Assembly: GCF_023008405.1 (NCBI RefSeq)
Contig: NZ_CP095376.1
Location: forward strand, 2,194,001-2,258,000
Direction of reading: 5' to 3'
DNA from: Amycolatopsis sp. FBCC-B4732
GTDB lineage: Bacteria > Actinomycetota > Actinomycetes > Mycobacteriales > Pseudonocardiaceae
Length of the DNA: 64,000 bases
Part shown: positions 10,501-17,020 of the stretch, one piece after another
Layout of the letters: each line of letters begins with the position of its first letter
Position numbering within the stretch: position 1 is the stretch's first letter
Program-made: the position numbers and the translations under genes
Notes under the pieces: model-generated
What the model saw: the letters and a program-made list of their open reading frames with translations, nothing else
The model's database searches: none
What the model was told of the DNA's origin: nothing

Positions 10501-12366
10501 ACGGACCCGTCCGGGCACGGCTGGTTCAGCGACGCGTGGTCGTTCGTGAGCAACCACGTGGTGCAGCCGGCGGCGTCGTTCGTGTACCACCAGGTGATCC
10601 AGCCGGCGGCGCACTTCGTGAACACGTATGTGGTGCAGCCGATCGTGCACGTGGCGGTGGCCACGTACCACGTGGTCCGCGACGCTTACCACGCGGCTGC
10701 GCGGGTGGTGCGCACGGTGTACCACCATGTGGTTCGAGCGGTGAAGAAGGTTTACCACGCGGCTGTGCACGTGGTGAAAACGGCGTACCACGCGGTGGCG
10801 AAGGCGGTGAAGACGGCAGCGCACGCGGTGGTGCACGCAGCGGCGGCGGTGGGCCATGCCGTGGCTTCGGCGGCGAAGAGTGTGGGGCATGCAGTAGCAA
10901 CGGCTGCGACGGCAGTCGGGCATGCGGCGGCGTCGGCGGCTTCGCACGTGGCGACGTTCGTGAAGGACCACGCGTCGACGATTGCGGGCATCGCGGCGGG
11001 AGTGATCGTCGGCGCGGCGTGCACGGCGGCGACGCTGGGGATCGGCGCGGTGGGCTGCGCGGCTATCGGTGGTGCGGTCGGTGGTGCGGTGTCTTATGGG
11101 ATGGATTGTTCGAAGGCGCACAACTGTTCTGTCGGCGGTGCTGTCGAGGCGGTGGGTCTCGGGGCTTTGGGTGGCGCGTTGGGCGCCGGACTGGCGGGCC
11201 CGCTGGGCGGTCGGCTGGTGTCCGAGGCTTTGGACGGTGTTCTGCCCCAGGCTGCTACGCAGGGTCTGATCGGTGCGGGTTCGGGTGCGGTCAGCGGCGG
11301 GGTAACGGCGTTGGCCGGGTACGGCCTGAACTGTGGCCGGGATTGTTCGGTGGGCGGCGCGCTGTCGGCGGCCGGGTCGGGTGCGTTGGCCGGTGGTGCC
11401 GGTGGCGCTGCGTTCGGGGCTCTGGGGGGACTCCGGGCTCGGGGTCGAAGCTCGGCCGAGGAGCCCGCGGCCTGCCCGGTCCACAGCTTCCTGGCGTCCA
11501 CGAAGGTACTGCTGGCGGATGGTTCGGCGAAGCCGATTTCTTCGGTGCAGGTGGGGGATCGGATCTCGAACTCGCAGCCGGGGAAGGTCGGGATCGAGTC
11601 GCACCCGGTCGACCGGGTGATCAAGACGGAGACCGACCACGACTTCGTGAACGTGAAGGTGAAGCCGCTGCGCCGCGCGTTGGGCCGGGCGGCGGTGGGC
11701 CTGGCTGTTTCGGCGGCGGTGGTGACGGGTGCCGCGGCCCCGGCGTCGGCGGCGCCGGCGACGTTGACGACGACGTTCCACCACCCGTTCTTCGACGTGA
11801 CGCGGGGCGCGTTCGTCGAGGCGGTGAACCTGCAGCCGGGCGACCACCTGCAGACCGCGGACGGTGGTGAGGCGACGGTCGAGGAGGTGGTGCCGTACCA
11901 TTCGACGGAGGTCACCTACGACCTGACGATCGACCGGCTGCACACGTACTACGTGTACGCGGGCGGCACGCCGGTCCTGGTCCACAACTGCGGTGGCTAC
12001 GACCCTGAAGTGGAGGGGTTGAATGATGCGGCCTACGATGGGCTGCGGGCCTCCCACGGGGACAAGGTCGCCGATGGCGTCGATTATCAGGTGAAGCGAA
12101 TGCATGACGGCTCGGACACAGCCGCCGATCACGAGATTCCGGGGATCGGCCACGATCCGCAGAGGCTTGCGGACTACTTTCAGGGATGGGTGAACCGGAC
12201 CACGCACGTCGATGCGAAAACCGGTGCGCGGATCGGCTACGACACCAGCCTGAACGTCCTCATCGTGGACACCGCGGACAAGATTCACGGATATCAACTT
12301 TCCCCGGAAAAGTTCGCGACGGCGACGACGAGGCCGGGTGGACCGCCGAGGTACGTCCTGCCATGA
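1582..12366 (+). CDS. Giant secreted RHS/YD-repeat polymorphic toxin with LamG, HINT and C-terminal toxin tip
   Basis: A 3,594-aa contact-toxin-type protein. GTG start at 1582 follows GAGGGGGA, and a signal peptide ends near AQADAA (residue 29). Order: a DNRLRE-like module (about 345-530), an RHS N-terminal region (about 640-860), two LamG/concanavalin-like domains (about 875-1100 and 1170-1385), YD repeats (GYDTAGN, YDPLGR types, about 1400-2960) interrupted by a third LamG (about 1905-2105), and the RHS core end (YDPFG...ARWYNPAVGQF...YVDDNP). Then come an 11-residue repeat tract (3036-3123), glycine-rich hydrophobic segments, a HINT protease (Cys3298, TFHHPF, ending HNC at 3470) and a 124-aa tip. 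HINT domains of this type release the tip. The tip (QVKRMHDGSDTAADHEIPGI) matches no toxin family I can name. It is followed by an overlapping candidate immunity gene. Confidence 0.93.
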   Translation: MRHRAARICAASILLGLGLSLGTGQADAAQLTPGHLPVTELGSWLGSLFSGSPHWGATPRQGGGTADGKGHDASTASTRARGGTGHAPGAAPGELPADRDHGRKVTPGPSGVATRGFDAATSRRDAVKSSATMNYFTNADGSVTRDYTRGPVNFADGPWGWRPIDTTVRGGQDGRWHETANSLAVDFAGSAADPALATLTVDAGHAVSYGLQGARAVAPRVDGHAATYPGALAGTDVALEPTATGLKESLVLHAATAPNTWVFPLALDGLTPRLEADGSVSLLDGGGATRQRIPRGYAFDSRVDPVSGEPATTYAIKYELSSAAGKPALKITLDPKWLADPARVFPVTVDPTFTDTPSSTYAEIGAPGDHSMEKVVKIGSFNSGPDSANTFLQFPKDIDGSQVTVSAATLKLFDTWASTCTAERFDVAPVTQTWTPSGVSAYPGPSYGASIGNVTPSVPTACANRAADRTKGDWVSVPLSTATFTGWANGSVADNGLAVYAATNDSLHWKQFDSWQMNAGFQPVLSLTTSGNVPPVVDSAYPGAGGVTTSLVPFLFATAHDIDAGPGALKYRYQVADQAGTTIADSGLVAEGTWRVPAGKLKYNQTYYWAVQAYDGSSYSADPPWNPLTVSVDQPLVTSSLSQNTGVHGVEPSIGNYTTSATDAEVRGVGPALSVVRDYNSRDPRTTGAFGAGWSSVVDARAAEQYDFDGSGTVVSVLVTYPDGSEVGYGKNADGTFSPPAGRFATFKAITGGYSLTDKNDTVYTFTQALGSGVYQLSSIADANGRAVNLTVSGGHPATLTSAVSGRALHLAWTTPAGATSAHVATVSTDELTPGTPLTWTYGYTGDQLTSVCPPGTTTGCTRYGYTAGSPYRTSVLDVGPHSFWPLAEATGTTAASAVLTNEGADAGTYHDVTLGRPGPLAGSAATAAGFNGTSSYLQLPRADAAAPNTMSVSMWFKTAATNGVLFSYSTMPLTETTSPASQYTPALYVGNDGKLVGEYWTGATDKTITTANPVNDNAWHHVVFTHSSTSQGMYLDGQFVGSSIGAIVPMGPQNRYIGAGFLGNAWPDQSHSGQPGTATFFNGQIADVGIWDKSVPGVQEMPLYQAGKQQASLLTSITRPSGAVHTTVSYDPVSQAVTQIGDENGGTWKYAPLTAAGSSQVYRGAVLGSHPELYQRLADAPGTAVPAGEVSYRPSAYTNATLGVTGPFTDSTAAKFPGTVAGVTLPDHVVSASNTASVELWFATTSAAAGMLFSTGNSPLGAANPSTGAMPVLYVGTDGKLHGHFWDNSVAGMASAGKVNDGKWHHVVLSGANTSQALYLDGQQIGTLSAQIFNVDPYAFAGAGVFNTGGWPAAPAGTTWNYFTGSIGELAYYRSALSAGEVAQHFLAAGNSQGLAPLTTSTITDPGGKTSVLQYDPAAGNHKVAETDTAGHRTTYGYDTSGFLHTSTDPNGNVVTVGHDVRGNTVSQTTCQNQAGEKCSTTYSTYFPDDTTPQLTTADARNDLMLTSRDGRSASATDPAYLTTFGYDTAGNRTSVTTPPVPGFPNGRTTAIAYSDGTAAYPASDTGNVPAGLPVKTTSPGGAVNKIAYRHNGDVDSTTNADGLVTRFTYDPLGRVLTKTAVSDSYPAGLVTSYGYDGSDQVVSQTDPAVTDRVTGAVHTAVTTSVYNADGSITSQTVADGTGGDAARTTSSVYNDKDQVASTTDANGNVTTYTYDAYGNKKSETDPNGTETDWTYDGEGRLLTQGFWYTGNPADPQPATFLTQKSNAYDPAGRLAAETDSMGNTTAYTYTDNGLTSTVTRKDPTGQQSFVTESNTYDAAGNLVGAVTGNGANTSASTVDAAGRVSQTVDDPAGAARTTSVSYTPDDKVATSTQSDPSGRSRTVSTTYDPMGVLTSRSLAADGAGHPVGWWKLNQPSGTTVTDSSGTGNTAAASAVTWSGGAATLDGTSSQIATNGPVLNTAAAYTVSAWVNPATLGTAWQTFVVQKGTVMSGLYLEYDGSAHKWSFSRHGTDAANATVYRAESAATAQAGWTHLTGVYDSGTGAMTLYVNGAAAGSTTDPSPMASGGPLVIGHGWAAGVSGNYATGQVGGVQAYSRALSAAEVSTLFTGGRNGGTVASSAAETTTWTVDQRGLPTSMTDANGNVTAYANDEAGNPAVTTAPTVNTETNGGAPVAVHPVTTLGYNSFGEPVESVDPNGNQITTVYDASGRPVSVTNPNYSPPGGGAPITATTVRTYDKIGQVVSEKDPLNHVTGYEFDQLGNLARLTKPSGAKSVSTYDTNGDRLSVTDPNGARTEATYDFLSRPLTSTVFERYPSTLTATTTNSYAASPLNPGGANLASTRTPNGALTSYGYNALGETTSVTDAAGNTTRYGYSYLGEKASITAADNTSTETSYDQSSRPVRVTRKDATGAVLKQTSAAYDAGGRLTSSVDGRGTPRTFTYDAANRLASELQPVSATSSITTTFGYDAAGNRTRFTDGRGNPTITRYNPWNLPEALVEPATAAYTTDADRTSTSVYDAAGRPVTQTQPGGVTVSAGYDDDGNLVSQTGGGADAATASRTFGYDPGGRLTSVATAEAGVTGHSDHQAASSETLGYNDRGELLTASGSAGSSSFAYNTDGLMTTRTDAAGTTSYGYDGADRLSSITDAATGGAQTLSYNALNQVSGVTYGTGNTRTFGYDGLHRLTGDTLKTAGGAAIASVGYGYDGNDNLTSKTTAGFAGAAANTYTYDLADRLASWNNGVSTVAYGYDAAGNRTQVGSSTYTYDARNELTSDGSNTYTYSARGTLRERASSTSSLVSSSDAFGQMIVQGSQNFGYDGLGRNLTDTTIASGATTTFAFSGLGNAIASDGTSTYSRDPGGGLVGIASGGTGAFAFVDQHTDVVGTFTATGSALAGSSTYDPFGNVLASANVKGQLGYQSGWTDRSTGNVNMAARWYNPAVGQFMNRDTVSNSPVPNPMEANKFAYVDDNPMTGTDPSGHGWFSDAWSFVSNHVVQPAASFVYHQVIQPAAHFVNTYVVQPIVHVAVATYHVVRDAYHAAARVVRTVYHHVVRAVKKVYHAAVHVVKTAYHAVAKAVKTAAHAVVHAAAAVGHAVASAAKSVGHAVATAATAVGHAAASAASHVATFVKDHASTIAGIAAGVIVGAACTAATLGIGAVGCAAIGGAVGGAVSYGMDCSKAHNCSVGGAVEAVGLGALGGALGAGLAGPLGGRLVSEALDGVLPQAATQGLIGAGSGAVSGGVTALAGYGLNCGRDCSVGGALSAAGSGALAGGAGGAAFGALGGLRARGRSSAEEPAACPVHSFLASTKVLLADGSAKPISSVQVGDRISNSQPGKVGIESHPVDRVIKTETDHDFVNVKVKPLRRALGRAAVGLAVSAAVVTGAAAPASAAPATLTTTFHHPFFDVTRGAFVEAVNLQPGDHLQTADGGEATVEEVVPYHSTEVTYDLTIDRLHTYYVYAGGTPVLVHNCGGYDPEVEGLNDAAYDGLRASHGDKVADGVDYQVKRMHDGSDTAADHEIPGIGHDPQRLADYFQGWVNRTTHVDAKTGARIGYDTSLNVLIVDTADKIHGYQLSPEKFATATTRPGGPPRYVLP
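7093..7103. repeat. 11-bp palindrome TCCACAGTGGA, copy 2
   Basis: Exact copy inside the RHS gene, where it forces an ACA threonine codon that is otherwise uncommon in this GC-rich gene. This argues that the DNA word itself is favoured. Confidence 0.5.
10687..10950 (+). repeat. Eight tandem 33-bp units coding an 11-residue (hendecad) protein repeat
   Basis: Within the RHS protein (residues 3036-3123), eight consecutive 11-residue units each start with aromatic/Ala/Gly plus His: YHAAARVVRTV, YHHVVRAVKKV, YHAAVHVVKTA, YHAVAKAVKTA, AHAVVHAAAAV, GHAVASAAKSV, GHAVATAATAV, GHAAASAASHV. The period is exact. The DNA units have diverged, so the repeat is conserved at protein level. An 11-residue period fits a straight amphipathic helix or hendecad coiled coil. 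It lies directly before glycine-rich hydrophobic segments, suggesting a membrane-inserting or translocation element. That function is inferred. Confidence 0.85.
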
Positions 12367-12728
12367 GACAAAGTGTGAAGATCGGCAAAACAGGCGAAAG
12401 CATCGTGCTGGAGCTACTGGGCTCCCAACGCGCCGCCGTGATGGTCGCGGCCGACGTCGTCGGGGAGCTGAGGGTTCCGGATCTCGTGGTCGAGGTCAGG
12501 TTCGGTGCCTCCAGGCAGCAACTGGTCGATATCGCCGCACGGGTAACCGAGGCGGAGTCTCTTGTGGTCGGTGTGGTCGAGCTGCAGGCTGTCTATCGAC
12601 TGCTCCGGTCGTTACCGGACTGCTTCGGTTCGGAAGAGGCTTTCCACATCCGGACGGGATACTTCACCGAAGACTTCCTGACGTTGGCCAAAGGGCTCAT
12701 GAACGGGATATCGCAACTACCGGATTAG
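12363..12728 (+). CDS. Candidate immunity protein for the RHS toxin tip
   Basis: A 121-aa soluble acidic protein with no signal peptide (MRQSVKIGKTGESIVLELLG...). Its ATG overlaps the RHS stop by 4 bases (ATGA), so the two are translationally coupled. That is the usual place for the cognate immunity gene of a polymorphic toxin. Segments PDLVVEVRFG, ESLVVGVVELQAVYRLLRSL and GYFTEDFLTLAKGLMNG suggest an alpha/beta fold with a C-terminal helix. I recognise no named immunity family. The role is inferred from position and size only. Confidence 0.6.
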   Translation: MRQSVKIGKTGESIVLELLGSQRAAVMVAADVVGELRVPDLVVEVRFGASRQQLVDIAARVTEAESLVVGVVELQAVYRLLRSLPDCFGSEEAFHIRTGYFTEDFLTLAKGLMNGISQLPD

Positions 12729-12779
12729 CGATCGGTCGTGCCGAAGCCGGTCTGCGGCGATGGCGGATAGGGTGCGGCG

Positions 12780-13292
12780 GTGAAACTCGTGGAGCTCGAA
12801 ATCGCCCGGCACGACTGGTCGAGGGAGCACTGCGCCTGCGGCCGGTCGGCCGAGCACGTGGCGGAAGACCTGAGGCGACTTGCCGGGGCCGACGAGGCAA
12901 GCGGTTTCGGCACCGATGCCCTCGAAGGCCACGTCTTCGTGTCGTCGTTCATCCACGAGCCGGCTGTTCCAGTCGTCTCCGTGGCGCTGGCCGCATTGGC
13001 GGACGACATTTCGGACTACGCGCGGGCCAAGTTCCTCGAACTCCTTCTCTTCCTGGTAGACGACGACGGCCAGTCGGAGCGGGCTGCACAGGAAGGCCGG
13101 AACCTCGCCGCCGAGTGCGCAGCAGCGGCTGTACCGGGTATCTGGTTGCTGTACTCGGAGGTGTTCTCTGGGCGGCGAGTAGATTCCGCGGCCTATGCGT
13201 ACGAGACGCTGTCTCTCGTCGAAAGGAACGAAGATCGGCTCGAGCTCGCCCGGGCTGCTGCGGGCGATCTGCCGCCGTGGGACCTGCGATGA
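12780..13292 (+). CDS. Second immunity-like protein (orphan, HEAT-like)
   Basis: A 170-aa cytosolic protein from GTG 12780, 51 bp after the first immunity gene. It contains IARHDWSREHCACGRSAEHV, then a helical region with EPAVPVVSVALAALADDISDYARAKFLELLLFLV, resembling HEAT-like helical immunity proteins found near actinobacterial RHS toxins. The N-terminal ARHDW motif recurs as ARHNW in the broken ORF at 13857, so both belong to one family. There is no toxin tip immediately upstream, so it looks like an immunity gene kept after its own tip was displaced. The function is inferred. Confidence 0.6.
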   Translation: MKLVELEIARHDWSREHCACGRSAEHVAEDLRRLAGADEASGFGTDALEGHVFVSSFIHEPAVPVVSVALAALADDISDYARAKFLELLLFLVDDDGQSERAAQEGRNLAAECAAAAVPGIWLLYSEVFSGRRVDSAAYAYETLSLVERNEDRLELARAAAGDLPPWDLR

Positions 13293-13362
13293 GCGGCAAG
13301 CAGCACAGAACGTAGCCGCGACACGCCCGGACCGGGCGCCCGCGCACCTCAGCCGAAGTGTT

Positions 13363-13850
13363 CGAACTCGCTGCTGTGCCGCATGCGGCGACTTTCGTGA
13401 ACCACAAGCGGATGGTTCTTCGAAGCCGATTTCCTCGCTGGAGGTGGGGGATCGGGTTGCGAACTCGCAGCCGGGTAAGGCTGGGCTGGAGTCGTGAACG
13501 TGAAGGTGAAGCCGATGCGGCGGGCGTCGGGCCGCGCGGCAGCGGGTCCGGCCGTCGCGGCGGCGGTGGTGGTGACGGGTGCGGCGGCGGCTTCGGCTTC
13601 GTTGACGACGACGTTCCACCACCCGTTCTACGACGTGACGGTCGACTCGCTGCACGCGTACTACGTGTACGCAGGTGAGACGCCGGTCCTGGGCCACAAC
13701 TGCGGCGAGGTTGCAGTTGACGCCAATGTGGTGTCTGGTGCCTTGAGCGGTGGTCGGGCCCAGCATGTCGATGCGGCGTCGAACGGAAGGTCGTCTCTCC
13801 GAAGGCGCTCTCCGAACAACCGGCGACGTTCCGCCACTCGTTCAAGATGG
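13363..13850 (+). pseudogene. Degenerate orphan RHS tail: HINT domain remnant plus PIN-like toxin tip
   Basis: The reading SSKPISSLEVGDRVANSQPG, then (new frame from 13494) VNVKVKPMRRASGRAA, LTTTFHHPFYDVT, HAYYVYAGETPVLGHNCG closely copies the HINT domain of the intact RHS protein. It has no upstream RHS core, an in-frame stop near 13495, loss of the HPVDR-type segment and loss of about 40 residues after FYDVT. After HNC it reads VAVDANVVSGALSGGRAQHVDAA, which looks like the start of a PIN-type ribonuclease tip. A frameshift follows, and the second frame continues KVVSPKALSEQPATF. It is a decayed orphan tip cassette and not a functional gene. Confidence 0.75.
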
Positions 13851-13856
13851 GTGAGT

Positions 13857-14158
13857 ATGGAAATTGAACTGGCAAGGCACAACTGGGCTGAGTTGCGAAT
13901 TTTCGCGGATTCGGCCACGTTGCCTGACGCTGTTCGAGCGCTTGTGGCGGCGAAGGACCAGAAGTCCGCAAAAGCGGCGTACTGGCGCATCGACGATGTG
14001 GTGCTGCTTGACGGCTGCCTGACTGAGGCCGCTCCTGTGGTCGCTACGAGCGCACGCTGACCCGGCGGGCGAGTTACGTCCTGGCAAGTGCTCTTGACAT
14101 ACCTGAGTTGCAACCCCATCGGGAGCTGATTTTGGATTCTCTTCGCGATCTGAACTGA
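13857..14158 (+). pseudogene. Broken immunity-like gene behind the orphan tip
   Basis: An ATG-initiated frame (MEIELARHNWAELRIFADSA...) of 67 codons ends at 14060. It shares the ARH(N/D)W start with the 170-aa immunity-like protein upstream and has the family phrase AAYWRIDDVVLLDGCLTEAAP. After the stop, a coding-looking continuation in another frame (YERTLTRRASYVLASALDIP ... LRDLN) runs to TGA at 14156-14158. The likely explanation is a frameshift or deletion in a formerly longer gene, cognate to the decayed PIN-like tip. Confidence 0.55.
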
Positions 14159-14306
14159 CTTCCGCGTTGTCGGCGTGTGCGGGGACCGGGCACCCGGCAA
14201 TGTCCCTCTCGAGAGCTACCCAGGTGTCCAGCGCAGAGTGACGCGGCACCGCACGCCCCGCTCGTAATCTCGCCGCACCCCCGAAAGCTCGGCGAGAGGA
14301 TCCTCG

Positions 14307-15128
14307 ATGACCAGCCCCACCGAACGGAAGCCGGCGCTGCTGCGCTTCCGGGTTCCGCTCCTGCTCCTGGCCACCGCCGTGCTGCTGGTCGGGGCCCGCG
14401 GTCTCGACGCGCTCGTCGCGGGCGTGCCGGTCCTGCGGCTCCTGGTCGGGTTCGCCGCGGCCGCGGGCGCGGTCGTCGCCTACAAGTGGGTGGTCCGGCG
14501 GGTCGAAAACCGGGACGAGGTAACGGAACTGGCCACGCCGGGGCGCTGGGGTGGTCTCGGCCGCGGCGTGCTCGTCGGGGCCGGCGCCTTCCTCGCGACC
14601 ATGCTGCTCGCCTTCGTCTTCACCGACTCCGACGTCTCCGGCGGTTCGTTCTGGGCCTGCCTCGGCGTCGCCGGGTCGATGGCTTCGGTGGCGGTGACCG
14701 AGGAACTTCTCTTCCGCGGCGTGCTCCACCGCATCCTCGAACAACGCGTCGGCAGCGTGCTCGCGATCGTCGTTTCGTCGCTGCTCTTCGGCCTCACGCA
14801 CCTGGTCAACGGCAACGCGACCCTGTGGGGCACGCTGGCCATCGCCGTCGAGGGCGGCGCCATGCTCGCCGTCGCCTACACCGCGACGCGGTCGCTGTGG
14901 CTGCCGATCGGCCTGCACTTCGCGTGGAACTTCCTCCAGGGCGGCGTGTTCGGCACCGCGGTTTCCGGCGCCGAAAGCGAACCCGGCCTGCTGCGGACCG
15001 TCCTTTCCGGACCGGATGCGCTCACCGGCGGCGCGTTCGGCCCGGAGGCCGGCCTGTTCGCGCTGCTCTGCTGCGGCGCGGTGACGGCGCTGCTGCTGCG
15101 CCGCGCGAAGCTCATCCCGCGGCGCTGA
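14307..15128 (+). CDS. CPBP-family intramembrane metalloprotease
   Basis: A 273-aa multi-pass membrane protein of the CPBP (CAAX protease / bacteriocin-processing, Abi) family. The diagnostic motifs are present in order: EELLFRGVLHRI (Glu-Glu-x3-Arg), FGLTH, and HFAWNF with the metal-ligand histidine. About seven hydrophobic segments are visible, starting with LLLLATAVLLVGARGL. GAGAGGATCCTCG before the ATG supplies a ribosome-binding site. The substrate is unknown: members process prenylated peptides or control membrane-protein turnover. It ends 17 bp inside the convergent response regulator gene, so no terminator separates them. Confidence 0.9.
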   Translation: MTSPTERKPALLRFRVPLLLLATAVLLVGARGLDALVAGVPVLRLLVGFAAAAGAVVAYKWVVRRVENRDEVTELATPGRWGGLGRGVLVGAGAFLATMLLAFVFTDSDVSGGSFWACLGVAGSMASVAVTEELLFRGVLHRILEQRVGSVLAIVVSSLLFGLTHLVNGNATLWGTLAIAVEGGAMLAVAYTATRSLWLPIGLHFAWNFLQGGVFGTAVSGAESEPGLLRTVLSGPDALTGGAFGPEAGLFALLCCGAVTALLLRRAKLIPRR

Positions 15129-15786
15129 CCAGCCCGGTCCGGTAGGCCAGCACCACGGCCTGCACCCGGTCCCGCAGGTCGAGCTTGGTGAGGATCCGCG
15201 AGACGTACGTCTTCACCGTCTCCACGCTCAGCACCAGCTCGGCCGCGATCTCGGCGTTCGACAGGCCGCCGGCGATCAGCTCGAGCACCTCCCGCTCCCG
15301 CGGCGCGAGCCGGTCCAGGGGACCGCCGGCGGGCGCCACCGGCTGGAGCCGGTCGGCGTAGCGCCCGATGAGCGTCCGGGTCACCGCGGGCGAGAGCAGC
15401 GACTCGCCCCGCGCGACCGTGCGCACCCCCTCGGCGAGCTCGTCGAGGGGCGCGTCCTTGAGCAGGAACCCGCTCGCCCCGGCCCGCAGCGCGTCGTAGA
15501 CGTACTGGCCGACGTTGAACGTCGTGACGATCAGGACCTTCGCCGGGTTCGCGGCGTCGGGGCCGGCGACGCGCCGGGTCACTTCGATCCCGTCCAGCAG
15601 CGGCATCTGGATGTCCATCACGACGACGTCCGGGCGCAGCCGGCCGATCTCGGTGAGCGCGTCGCGGCCGTTCCCGGCCTGTCCCACGACCTCCATGTCC
15701 GGCTGGGCGCCGAGCACGGCCACGTACCCCGCGCGGATGAGCTGCTGGTCCTCGCAGATCAGCACGCGGATCGGGTCGTCGGTCAT
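15112..15786 (-). CDS. NarL/LuxR-type response regulator
   Basis: A 224-aa two-component DNA-binding regulator. The receiver domain (residues 1-120) has the acidic pocket (CEDQQ), phosphoacceptor Asp58 in VVVMDIQMP and the conserved Lys in GFLLKDAP. The C-terminal LuxR helix-turn-helix reads LAPREREVLELIAGGLSNAE through VKTYVSRILTKL. It overlaps the upstream histidine kinase by 4 bases (ATGA at 15783-15786), so the pair is one operon. Target genes are unknown; the neighbouring peptidase lipoprotein is one candidate. Confidence 0.95.
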   Translation of the reverse strand: MTDDPIRVLICEDQQLIRAGYVAVLGAQPDMEVVGQAGNGRDALTEIGRLRPDVVVMDIQMPLLDGIEVTRRVAGPDAANPAKVLIVTTFNVGQYVYDALRAGASGFLLKDAPLDELAEGVRTVARGESLLSPAVTRTLIGRYADRLQPVAPAGGPLDRLAPREREVLELIAGGLSNAEIAAELVLSVETVKTYVSRILTKLDLRDRVQAVVLAYRTGLVSAAG

Positions 15787-16928
15787 CGGTCGCTCCCGGT
15801 GGGGATCTCGGTGGTGGGGAAGGCGGCGCTGACGCGGAAGCCGTCCCCGGACGGCCCCGCGCTGAACCGGCCGCCGAGTGCGCCGACCCGGTCGCGCAGC
15901 CCGGCCAGCCCCCGGCCGCCGGAGCCGAGCGCGCCGGCCGCCGTCGGCGGACCCTCGGTGGTCACCTCGATTTCGAGGAGGTCCGCACCGTAGCCGACGC
16001 GCACCTTCGCGGGCCGCCCGGCGGCGTACTTGGCCGCGTTGGTCAGCGCTTCCTGCACGATCCGGTACGCGGTGAGCTCGGTTTCGGCCGGCAGCTCCGG
16101 GCGTTCGCCCGCTTCGACGAGTTCGACGTCCCGGCCCGGCTGCTCGACGAGGCCGCGCAACGCGCTCAGTCCTGGCGTGCGCGCGCCGGTCGCTTCGAGG
16201 ACGCCGAGCAGGAACCGCAGCTCGGTGAGCGCGTCGCGGCCCGACCCGGTGATGGCGGCGAAGACGCCGGGGGCGTTCTCGGGCGGGAGGTACCGGGCGG
16301 CGTCGGCCTGGACGACCATGGCCGTCACGTGGTGGGTGACGACGTCGTGCAGTTCACGCGCGAGCCGGGCCCGCTCGTCCGCCGCCGCGGCCCGGGCGGT
16401 GAGCCGCCGCCGTTCGGCTTCCTGCCGCCGTCGTTGCCGCACCAGCGCGCCCAGCGACCAGAACAGGCCCAGCACGACGTAGTAGACAGCGTAGGTGAGC
16501 AGGTCCGTGGCGGAGCCGCGCAAGGTGACCAGGACCGCGAAGAGGACGTAACCCGCTGACACCGCGATCGGCAGCGCCCGGCGGAACCGCTCCTCGCGCG
16601 CCCCGGCCGAATAGAGCGCGAAGTACAGCGCGAGACTGCCGACCGTCGGCGGGTACGCGAGCACTTCGTGCGCCGCGAAACAAGTCGCGATGACCGCCAG
16701 GGTCGCCGCGAGCCACCGGCTGCGCACCGCCAGCGGGAGTGTCTGCCCGAGCACCAGCAGGAGCGCCGCGGCCCCGCCGTCGTGCCTCGGCAGGTCGCCG
16801 AACTGCGCCCCGATCATCGACAGCACCGGCACGAACGCGGCGGCGGTGACGACCGCGGCGAGAGCGCCGTCCCTGGCCGCCGGGGTCACGCGCGCCCAGC
16901 GGTCCCGGAGACGTCCCAGCGTCGGCAT
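15783..16928 (-). CDS. HisKA_3-type sensor histidine kinase
   Basis: A 381-aa membrane kinase. The N-terminal half holds about five to six hydrophobic segments (AALAAVVTAAAFVPVLSMIG, ALYFALYSAG and others) and no large extracytoplasmic domain, as in NarL-partner kinases that sense membrane state. The dimerisation/phosphoacceptor motif is ARLARELHDVVTHHV, followed by an HATPase domain with AYRIVQEALTNAAKYA (N box) and GGRGLAGLRDRV (G box). Start chosen at ATG 16928 (MPTLGRL), just before the membrane region. It is coupled to the downstream response regulator by a 4-base overlap. Confidence 0.93.
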   Translation of the reverse strand: MPTLGRLRDRWARVTPAARDGALAAVVTAAAFVPVLSMIGAQFGDLPRHDGGAAALLLVLGQTLPLAVRSRWLAATLAVIATCFAAHEVLAYPPTVGSLALYFALYSAGAREERFRRALPIAVSAGYVLFAVLVTLRGSATDLLTYAVYYVVLGLFWSLGALVRQRRRQEAERRRLTARAAAADERARLARELHDVVTHHVTAMVVQADAARYLPPENAPGVFAAITGSGRDALTELRFLLGVLEATGARTPGLSALRGLVEQPGRDVELVEAGERPELPAETELTAYRIVQEALTNAAKYAAGRPAKVRVGYGADLLEIEVTTEGPPTAAGALGSGGRGLAGLRDRVGALGGRFSAGPSGDGFRVSAAFPTTEIPTGSDR

Positions 16929-17020
16929 GGCGGGGAGCCTAGCGAGGCCGGGCCCTTCGTGGTCGCGCCGCTGCCCATCGCCCTCGGGGAGAGCGACGGG
17001 CAGCGGCGCACCGGACCGGA

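Noticed and set aside
2055..11870. Long plus-strand frames within the RHS gene in another phase
   Set aside because: Low-complexity Arg-rich shadow of the repeated RHS sequence, with no start signal or recognisable domain.
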